The translations under genes and the position numbers were made by a program. From Anastrepha obliqua (taxonomy: Eukaryota; Arthropoda; Insecta; Diptera; Tephritidae): a DNA stretch of 64,000 nt. Under the pieces are notes generated by a model. That model did not search any database. It saw only the letters and a program-made list of their open reading frames with translations, and had not been told where the DNA came from. Positions 56,150 through 64,000 of the stretch are shown here, piece by piece (positions within the stretch are counted from its first letter, which is position 1; each line of letters starts with the position of its first letter). Location: the NCBI RefSeq assembly GCF_027943255.1, contig NC_072893.1, positions 56,576,001 through 56,640,000 on the forward strand, read 5' to 3'.

Positions 56150-56340
56150 TGCGTTTTCATTAGGGAAGAAGTGTTAGGTGGCGGGTCCCAAACCCGGCGC
56201 ACAACTAAATATCCTAGGCTGATATTAGATCGCTCCCAAACGTACGCTCGGAAGCTATCCAAAGGATACTTAGATAAAGCCCGGAAGTTGTTAGCTGCTT
56301 GAATTGTATGCAGATGAATCACCCTGGCCACTTCTGCATA
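56150..56340 (+). repeat. dispersed repeat shared with 36.25-36.44 kb
   Basis: GGTGGCGGGTCCCAAACCCG, CACAACTAAATATCCTAGG, CCCGGAAGTTGTTAGCTGCT and GTATGCAGATGAATCACCCT occur in the same order as in the 36.25 kb copy. It is flanked here too by RTE pieces. Confidence 0.75.
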
Positions 56341-56539
56341 AATGGCATATTTTCAATTTCGCCGTGCAATTTGACACTTAGGTTTGTTCGCGGTTATCTG
56401 ACTTTATTATTCTAAAGTGATAAATATTTTGTAAAAAAGGGGCATGGTGAACACTGCACATCGGATAATAGAGCTCTCATAAAACGTATGAGCGACAATA
56501 GTAAATCCCTTGACAAAAAAGTGGAAAATAATGATTTAT

Positions 56540-56940
56540 TCTCGTATAAATGGTATATCTTCTTCTTGGTTGGTAACCACTTAAGTCAGTTTGACCGAGT
56601 TTGACAAAGCGTGCGAATTGGACACACCGAGTGAAGCCAAGTCCTTCTCTACTTGATTTTTCCAACGCAAAGAAAGCCTTCCTCTGCTACCATCAGTTGG
56701 TACCGCATCGATTAGTTTCAGAGGCGAAGTGTTTGTATGCATTCGGACGGCATGACATATCGATCCCAGCCGCTGGACCTTTATTCACTGTACTATGTTT
56801 ATGCCGCCGTAAGTTCATACACATACAGCTCTTTGTTTCATCACTTGCCATAATCGCCGTCGCCAACGTGCAAAAGTCAAAAAATCTTCCGCAGAATTTT
56901 TCTCTGAAACTCTATACTAATTCTCTCAATTTTGTTAATA
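56540..56940 (-). pseudogene. RTE-like LINE C-terminal fragment
   Basis: On the minus strand: an EKNSAEDFLTFARWRRRLWQ-type block (the FERKILRxIFGPLHVGDGDY region in a shifted frame), YGGINIVQxIKVQRLGSIC, TSPLKLIDAVPTDGSRGRL and RWKNQVEKDLASLGV. Clear RTE C-terminal order. Confidence 0.7.
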
Positions 56941-57660
56941 AACCGACCCGACTTGCTGGATCAAAAAAATTGCAAAAAACCCAATGCCAGGAAAAACAGA
57001 TATAGTATGTATTCATGTTGGTTGGGCTATAGTGCTCAAAAGCTATAACGGTCGAAATGGAAATTAAATAAATCTTGAAAATCGCGGTCTGGAAGCTTGT
57101 AGGAAAGCAACTCAACGAAACACAGCCCTCTGGTTGTGTTAGCAGAAAATACCACTGTTGTCAAAAAACACATTCACTTTTAATAGACACTCCTGATTTT
57201 TTTTGCCGCAAACGATACACTGGGGTAAGTTTTACCCCAATTCATAAACTTTTTTCCACAAACACAAAGTTTTAATTTACACCTTTTATTGTAAGTATTT
57301 AGATAAAACAAATTTGAAATGGTTGTTTAATTTAATTTATTCAAAGATATCAGATAATATAATAACATATTTGGATTTTATTCACACAAAGAAAAAGTTT
57401 ATTACAAATACTCTTTGCGTTCTAAAGGAAAAAATATATCGGAAAACTATCATGAACTCTAAAAACTATATAAACTAAAAATGAAGTAGTAAGAATTCAA
57501 AAAAATAGCAAATTCATAAAAATTAGTTAGTACATTAAATAAAGTAAAGCGAGGAGGAACATTTTTTATCTACTCCTTACTCTTATTTTATCGCCAACTA
57601 CTGAGGACTTACCGTATAAATTCGAAGAGTAAAATAGATGGTGCTAAATAGAGCCGCCGG
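56941..57660. other. unannotated spacer
   Basis: AT-rich. No supported gene. Confidence 0.4.
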
Positions 57661-57985
57661 CGGCCGCCGTAGCCGAATGGGTTGGTGCGTGATCACCATT
57701 CGGAATTCACTGAGAGGTCGTTGGTTCGAATCTCGGTGGAAGCAAAATTAATAAAAACATTTTTCTAATAGCGGTCGCCCCTCGGCAGGCAATGGCAAAC
57801 CTCCGAGTGTATTTCTGCCATGAAAAAGCTCCTCATAAAAATATCTGCCGTTCGGAATCGGCTTGAAACTGTAGGTCCCTCCATTTGTGGAACAACACCA
57901 AGACGCACACCACAAATAGGAGGAGGAGCTCGGCCAAACACCTAACAGAAGTGTACGCGCCAATTATTTATTTATTTATTTATTT
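57661..57985 (+). repeat. tRNA-derived SINE, full length (reference copy)
   Basis: The most complete copy: head CCGCCGTAGCCGAATGGGTT with A box, B box GGTTCGAATCTCGG, core GGCAATGGCAAACCTCCGAG then TGTATTTCTGCCATGAAAAA, 3' part CCATTTGTGGAACAACACCA and GGAGGAGGAGCTCGGCCAAA, terminus GTACGCGCCAATTA and a (TTTA)n tail at 57963-57985. The head would recruit RNA polymerase III. The core resembles the 3' tail of RTE LINEs. Confidence 0.95.
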
Positions 57986-58037
57986 AAATAGAGCTAACGG
58001 TATATTTCTAGATGTTCGAAATACACAAACCACAACT

Positions 58038-58103
58038 TTTATGAGAAGCAGAAATATACTCGGAGGTTTGCCATTGCCTGCCGAGGGGCGACCGCTATTA
58101 GAG
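58038..58103 (-). repeat. SINE core fragment
   Basis: On the minus strand: CCTCTAATAGCGGTCGCCCC, then GGCAATGGCAAACCTCCGAG and a TATTTCTGCTTCTCATAAAA end. Both ends are missing. Confidence 0.8.
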
Positions 58104-58227
58104 GAAAAGCAGTTTGTCAGCTGCTCCTTTAGCGACGCAACTACCAATGTTGTTTGTGGTTGACTACCATTTGGTGGTTCCGAGTTCACTATCCACTGTG
58201 AGTATGAGACGTTAAACTGTAGGAAAT

Positions 58228-58355
58228 TTCTTCCTAATCTATCGCTCCTCGACCGGTAATGTCAAGTTCGGTCATTGTCGGCCATTGGAAGTTGGCTTAA
58301 CATTGTTGGTACCACCAATTGTAGAACAACAAAACACATATAATAAGCGATGTAA
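58228..58355 (+). repeat. diverged SINE relative
   Basis: Keeps only the outline of the SINE 3' half: CGCTCCTCGACCGGTAATGT, GTCGGCCATTGGAAGTTGGC, ACCACCAATTGTAGAACAAC, ending GTAAACACCAATTGAATATG. Substantial divergence points to an older subfamily. Confidence 0.55.
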
Positions 58356-58769
58356 ACACCAATTGAATATGAAACCGAATTTATATAATTTTAGATAGCT
58401 ACGATATTCTATCTAGTTGGAAAAATTTGAGTTCATCTCTGAAGCGCAATCCCATCTTTTTCGACAATTTCCGGGACTACGCCGGCCGAATTGTTTTAGA
58501 GTCCACAAATCAAATTAGGTTTAAAGATTTTTAAGAGTATTTACGTTTAGTATTGCCTTAATATTTTAGAGCCCTATGAATTTACGTTTATCATTCGATG
58601 CACGGCATCTCAATGCATTCGTTTTGCCCACTTTCCACAACAATTAATTCTCTGAGGTTATTCGTGTTTGTTATTGCGCGACACTCTCGAGGAGCAAAAA
58701 CCACTTTCTATAAGTCCTTCACAATGTTTTTTATGTAATAATAAGACATAGACGCGTGCACGATGGAAA
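58356..58769. other. unannotated spacer
   Basis: Nothing recognised. Confidence 0.4.
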
Positions 58770-59110
58770 TATTTGAAGAGGCACCCTTGGAGTGGTTGAG
58801 AGAAAGTTTCTTTAGCAGATTTACGGACGTTTGTGTAGTAGTGACGGTGTTAGAACGTTGAGCTGTATGAGCTTGAGAATAAACACCTGGTGCAGCCAAC
58901 AAAGATTCAGCGACTAGGTTATATCGCGAAATTAATAAAAACTCTTCACACCTCAAAATATTCGCTGATGTACCTGCAGTTGGTAATAAAGAAAAAGCAA
59001 AACCTTAGTTTCAGTTGGAAAATACATGGCTACACTTGAAAAAAACGTGTCTTGGTGTTTATAATTGTCACACTAAATCGAACTAAACCAAAAGGCCTTA
59101 GGCGGTTACT
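58770..59110 (+). pseudogene. decayed RTE-like LINE C-terminus
   Basis: Relic order ALGVVERKFLxQIYGRL, ELYELENKHLVQPTKIQRLG then YIAKL, and a weak FSWKIHGYT block. A few short blocks only, in mixed frames. Confidence 0.5.
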
Positions 59111-60161
59111 GCACCAGTAAAGGTGAAGAAGAGTTAGATGACGAGTTGACTTTCTTGTATTGAGTTGCAACCTCCGCCCACAGAACCACCCAATATTGCT
59201 AGTTATCGTAAGTAGTAAATTATTATTGTAATTGAAATTTACATGACATTAGGTGTTTAAGTTTATATTTATATTTGCTTATGTGTATATTTGTGAGTAT
59301 CCAAAAGCTTATGTATGCATATCTTTTCGGTCGGTTGCCTTTATCTACTCAAACAAGTGTACTTAAAGGATTTTATACATACATAGTCGTAAAGTTTTAC
59401 AACAACACAACGCCACATGTGACTACATAAGTCATGTAGCTTGCATGTGCAACAACGACAACCACAGTAGCCACTAAATATTCCACAATGATCATAGAAA
59501 ACAAGGGCAACAACTATGTAATTGTAGTACGTAACAGAACTGTCACAAATTACATGTAAGATTACAATTGCACATACTCTTATATATATGTATATAAATA
59601 TGTACGTGCTACAAATGCATACCACAAACAAAACCCTGCAGTAAGACATAGTAGTTATCAACTACTTTACTCCTTCTTGGATTTGGTCCATCTTAAAATT
59701 TTTTGTTCAATGCTACCAACTGGTTTTTTTAAATGATTTTACCAAATCAATTAGAGCGCGTATGCATCAGCATTATACCAGTTAATGAGCTAGTTCATAA
59801 CAGACTAAAACTAATCCAATTTGTGTCAAAAATCACCAGTTAGGGACTAGTTGAAAAAGTATATAAAAACTGGTTAATAAAAGCTTCAAACGTAGTTTAA
59901 TATGAAATAAAAAATTACAAAAATTTCTTGTTAATATTATTTTATTTTTATATAACGCATATCAGCGTTTAAAAACTTCCAACATTTTTTAAGGCGTTTG
60001 CTGCTGCTTAAACTTATAAGTATGCTTCTGAGAATTTATCAATCGCAGTCGAAGTAAAAGCAAACAACGATCGTTGAAAGACTGCGAAGTACCACGGCAG
60101 TAAAGCAGCTTATACAGTTTTTGGTTTGATTGACTTCAACTTTAAGGAAATTCCGACCGCG
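59111..60161. other. unannotated spacer
   Basis: Low-complexity TATG/CATA tracts (59270-59600). No supported gene. Confidence 0.4.
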
Positions 60162-60405
60162 GCCAACGTAGCCGAATGGATTGGTGCGTGACTACCATTT
60201 GAAAATGCTCAGGTTCGAAACCTAATAGCGATCGCTTCTCGTCAGATAATGACAAACCTCCAAGTATATTTCTGCTTCTCATAAAAAACCATTTGCCGTT
60301 CGAAGGTAGCGTAAAACTGTAGGAAAGCATCAAGACGCACGCCACAAATTGGAGGAATAGCTCCAGAAAAAGGGTGCAAGCCCTAAATACATATATATAT
60401 ATTAT
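60162..60405 (+). repeat. tRNA-derived SINE, diverged
   Basis: Head CCAACGTAGCCGAATGGATT, B box AGGTTCGAAACCT, then AATGACAAACCTCCAAGTAT, the CGTTCGAAGGTAGCGTAAAA region and AAGACGCACGCCACAAATTG, finishing in an (AT)n tail. All parts are present but about 20% diverged, so it is an older copy. Confidence 0.85.
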
Positions 60406-60421
60406 ACATATGCATATATAC

Positions 60422-60770
60422 CAGGGCGGTTCAATAAGTACTCGTGTTGAAGACACCATTTTTTGAAAATTTCTTTTTATTTTTCAACATGGTCCCCTTT
60501 TAGAGAAATACACTTCTCCCAATGGTGCGGCAATTTTTTAACCCCTCCAAAAAATAGTATTTGTCGAGCTCTCCAAAATACACCTCTTTCTCGGCGATGA
60601 CTTCCTTGTTTAAACTAAATTTTTTTCCCACGAGCCATTTCTTCGAGATACAGAACAAGAAATAGGCGCAGGATGAATGTGCTTGTGCGTTATCGTAGTG
60701 AAACAGATTCTTCCTTTTCGTCAAATGCGGCCGGGTCTCCTTAAATTTTTTTTAAAGCGATCCAATAACT
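60422..60770 (-). pseudogene. mariner 3' end with C-terminal transposase remnant
   Basis: The terminal repeat begins CCAGGGCGGTTCAATAAGTA at 60422. Minus-strand coding: KKFKETRPHLTKRKNLFHYD then NAQAHSS (second Asp block), then a jump to SKKWLVGKKFSLNKEVIAEK and a KGDHVEK end. The SPDLxPxDF third Asp block is missing. The 5' half and its terminal repeat are absent. Confidence 0.65.
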
Positions 60771-61691
60771 CACTGTAGCAACTGATACAATTCTGGTCAC
60801 TCTGCAACTAGTATGACTACCTCCGTCAAATACTCGCACCAGTTCATGAACCAGAATACATTCTGAATAGTTAGATTTTTCATTACTGGGATACGAATAC
60901 ACTCAAAAAATATTTTACGTGCTTCAATAACAATAACAATTTCAATATATGTATGTACGTACATGCACGTAGGTGGTGCAATTTCTTCGGGTAGAGCGCA
61001 GCATTTAAGTGCATAACTATTGAAAGTTTCAGGAATTTCGAAATTCGGTAATCTTGCTAGTGCTCCGCTGCATAACAAATGAAAATTTCCGTAATTTCAT
61101 TTCACAGTTGTGGCATGTTGCAGTCAAAGCCGCAGCGTGTGCTGTACTTTGTCGTTATTTGTTTTGCTTTCACATTAAATAAAGTTTTTGAGAACTTTTT
61201 TCGAAGCGGAAAGGCTACAAATTTAGCGATTGCACTCAACAAAGTGCCAGAAAGTGTCCACAACTTTTTGTTGCATGCTGCATGCAACATTGTGACGTGC
61301 ACCGAATGATATAATATTGCGATAGCTGCACTTCAAGGTAAGTTCGGTATTTGAAATTGATATGACACTGAATATTGAAATTCGCAACTTTGCAATTTTT
61401 ACCGCACGTTGCGAGAGCAACTTTTTATGGAGAACGTGGAAATTTATTTTTACATAAACACACATACACCATGATATAAAATGATATTTTATACTTACGA
61501 AAAACATATAAAATTCAGCATCAATATTTAGAAGGAATTTTATAATCAATATCCATTCGCTAGAACCAGATTAAAATGATTAGCAGCTTTACAATATGAG
61601 AAGTTCGAATAGCTCTCGGGGATAAGCTCCAAAGTTTACTTAGATTCGCAAACGACGCAGACGTATTATAAGATGTCTACTACAAAGAAAC
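60771..61691. other. spacer with orphan splice donor and palindrome
   Basis: Contains a 19-bp perfect palindrome GTTGCATGCTGCATGCAAC (61270-61288) and a perfect donor CAAG|GTAAGT (GT at 61338). 61079-61309 is an open frame with no recognised family. Possibly the first exon of a gene running beyond the right edge; unproven. Confidence 0.3.
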
Positions 61692-61695
61692 TTAA

Positions 61696-64000
61696 GGGGT
61701 CGGGTCATCTGGAGCGATAAAAAATCGATTTTTGTTTTATTATTTTATTTAATCAGTTAACTATTGTAGAAGATGTGTACAAAATTTTAGCGACAAAGCT
61801 CCAAAATTGTAGAAGTTATAGCGTTTCGAATTTGCTCTAGTTGAGTGGTAGCGAGTTCGTGCCGCAGGTGTAATGGATAGTCGTGTTACTTTTTCAAAAA
61901 AAAAAGAAACTAACATTTCGATGCTTTTTCGAATGTTGTTGTTTCGCGATTCATTTGTCAAGCTTTTGAAGCATGCATATTCAGTCGGTTGATAACAATT
62001 TGACATTTATTGCTGTAGTATATCTAGTACGGAAGCACGTATCCTATACGCGGAAAATCGGAAAATGAACGTACTGCGACGCCACGTAAACGGAAATTTA
62101 ACGGTAATCAGCACAAAAATGATGAAAAGGTATTACGTGAAAGCTCAATCTCCAAAAAGTTGAATACTTCGAACTCGAAAGATGTGATCGTCGATGTAAC
62201 TCATGTGTATCGAGTTATCGAATTTCTGTCGGTTTTTGGTGCCATCGCTGAGTTTCTCGTTTGCAAAAGTTGCAAGAGCAAAGTGAAATTTGCAGAAAGT
62301 GGACATCAAGGTTTGGGTTTCAAAATTGGCATCATCTGTTCGTGCGGAACAAATTACATCTTTTTGGGACCTCTAATTCACACAGCATTTGAAATCAACA
62401 GATGAATTGTGTTTGTCATGCGGCTTCTTGGGATAGGTCATGAATCATGATCTTTGTCAAGGACTTTGAGATCACGCGTATAAAAAAATAGTAGGTCATA
62501 TACACTCAGCGGCAACAACATTGTTTGAGAAATTCAGCAAAAAAGCGGTCCAAGAAGAAAAGAAAGAGAATGAAGAAAATGGAAGGCCTGATACAGATTT
62601 TAAAGTGTCTGGAGATGAATCGTGGAAAAAACGAGGATTTACGTCATTATACGGTGTTACAACGCTAATTGGTAGCTGCAGTGGTAAAGTTATAGACCTG
62701 ATAGTGAAAAGTTCTTTTTGTCAAGTTTGTTTGAATTGTAAATCCAGCGAAGGAACTGATGAGTATCAAGAATGGCATGAACAGCACAAAGAAAACTGCA
62801 CTTCAAATCACCAAGAAACAGCAGGCAAAACGGAAGTAGATTCTATTAATGAAATGTTTGTGAGTTCGATAGAGAAATTCGGAGTGAAATACGTCAACTA
62901 CATTGGTGACGGTGATTCTAAAACTTTTTCAAGTATCGTAAAGAATAATCCTTATGATGATGAATCACCCGTTGTTAAAAGCGAATGTGTGGGTCACGTT
63001 CAAAAAAGTATGGGCACTCGTTTTCGCAACATTAAGAAGAAAGAAAAACTCGGCGGGAAAGGAAGACTCACAATATGTTACGGATATATATTACGGATTA
63101 GCCATTAGGAGGAATGTCAACTCTGTCAGAGATATGAAAAAGGCAATTATGGCAACTCTGTACCATTTCACTTCGACAGACAAGAATCCTCAACATGGAA
63201 GTTGTCCTGCGGGCGCTGAAAGCTGGTGTGAATGGCAAAGAGCTAAAGCTATGCGAAAACTAGCAACTTTCACCATATGTGGCCATATGTGGAAAAGTAC
63301 ATTCTTCCGATCTATGAAGATCTTTCGAAAGTCGATCTCCTGGTACGGTGTATGGGCGGACACACTCAAAATGCCAATTAATCTTTTAACGCCACAGTGT
63401 AGCGTATAGCTCCAAAACATTTGAATTCGGGCCCAAAAGTTGTCCAAATTGCTGCGATTATTGCTGCAGGCATTTTTAACGAAGGTTATTCGGCTGTTTT
63501 GACATTGATGAGACTACTTGACTTGACAATCGGACAACAGTGCAAAATTTTTGCCGACAAAACGGACGAAAGCCGAATCGAATGCGCAGAGCAACGTCAC
63601 AGCGATTGCACTAAAGAAGCTCGAATTGCTATGGAACAATTTTTATTCTTTCTTTCATAGGAGTTTACGCCACGAATGAACGAAAATGATATCTATGTAT
63701 GTATAATTGCATTTTTAGTGCTTAGACAGTGTTTGCTTGTTCTTAACTAATGTATGTACATACTTTTCTTGGTGTCCGAATTTTCATTAGAACCTGGCTA
63801 TAAATAATAAGAATTTTTGCAAAAATAATGCTTGAAACATTAACATCTATTAATAAAATGGCGCATTTGAATAAAGTTGTAGTTGTAAGAAATTTTAAAT
63901 TGATTTCTATAGTTCTTATTCTGAAGAAGTTGTTGAAGAAAACAATATTTTCTAATACACTAATATTATAGCATGGCAAGAAGAAAAATAAAATAAAACC
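61696..64000 (+). mobile_element. TTAA-type DNA transposon (right end outside or lost)
   Basis: Left terminus GGGGTCGGGTCATCTGGAGC directly after TTAA (61692-61695), the same arrangement as the 37.06 and 38.38 kb elements. It encloses a long transposase pseudogene (62160-63660). No matching CCCC-TTAA end appears before the window edge, so the true right boundary is unknown. Confidence 0.65.
62160..63660 (+). pseudogene. Mutator/Kolobok-like transposase
   Basis: Segments in order: a Cys-rich domain (LVCKSCKSKVKFAESGHQGL, then CSCG) at 62250-62350, a gap after FEINR, FKVSGDESWKKRGFTSLYGV (first acidic block), SSFCQVCLNC and a CX-rich knuckle, NYIGDGDSKTFSSIVKN (second acidic block), SECVGHVQKSMGTRFRN, a YYGLAIRRNVNSVRDMKKAI region, HTQNAN*SFNATV*RIAPKH where * marks stops, and KVVQIAAIIAAGIFNEGYSA. 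The expected catalytic Glu codon in the NAN(E)S block is TAA (63379-63381), and a Trp position is TAG (63400-63402). Three further frameshifts occur. It is dead but recent enough to read throughout. Confidence 0.75.

Noticed and set aside
56601..57005. 134-codon plus-strand open frame as a gene
   Set aside because: It overlaps a clear RTE C-terminal fragment on the opposite strand and has no recognisable domain.

Overview
The window is nuclear DNA from a dipteran insect, most likely a tephritid fruit fly. The evidence is AT-rich sequence with GT-AG introns, two conserved insect housekeeping genes, many CATA/TATG microsatellites, many copies of a tRNA-derived SINE, and a mariner element with a catalytic spacing of 41 residues (DD41D), the arrangement known from the tephritid 'rosa' mariners. 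The placement at family level is inference. There are no prokaryotic features.

Only two host genes can be fully supported. Cystathionine beta-synthase (Cbs) lies on the minus strand at about 6.1-2.1 kb with four coding exons that join into an uninterrupted 539-residue frame; its long intron holds a complete but internally deleted Helitron. BUD31, a spliceosomal protein, lies on the plus strand at 43.66-44.17 kb with two exons and 144 residues. A TATA/Inr/DPE core promoter, possibly inside a solo LTR, lies about 240 bp upstream. A short orphan first-exon candidate is at 34.6 kb and a perfect orphan splice donor at 61.34 kb.

Nearly everything else is transposon. Non-LTR retrotransposon remains include RTE-like C-terminal fragments (6.6, 8.2, 11.8, 13.8, 23.1, 36.4, 42.5, 55.7, 56.5 and 58.8 kb) and RNase H-bearing I/Jockey-group copies (9.3, 12.6, 14.1, 31.8, 48.1 and 54.4 kb). 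Near 52.7 kb a young, non-disrupted LINE end sits inside a mariner. Tc1/mariner pseudogenes are at 0, 6.2, 16.4, 19.6, 23.3, 28.0, 31.2, 40.9, 44.9, 46.6, 49.8, 52.3 and 60.4 kb. Rolling-circle elements are the Helitron in the Cbs intron and two Helentron-like elements at 25.4 and 47.4 kb.

The most interesting structure is a family of TTAA-flanked elements starting GGGG or GGG. It has two small MITEs (28.5 and 38.4 kb), a 2.5-kb element at 37.06-39.59 kb containing a 332-bp inverted repeat and the C-terminal end of a transposase, and a long transposase pseudogene at 61.7-63.7 kb of Mutator/Kolobok type. The genes do not form an operon or pathway; the layout is two short host genes in a heavily nested transposon landscape.
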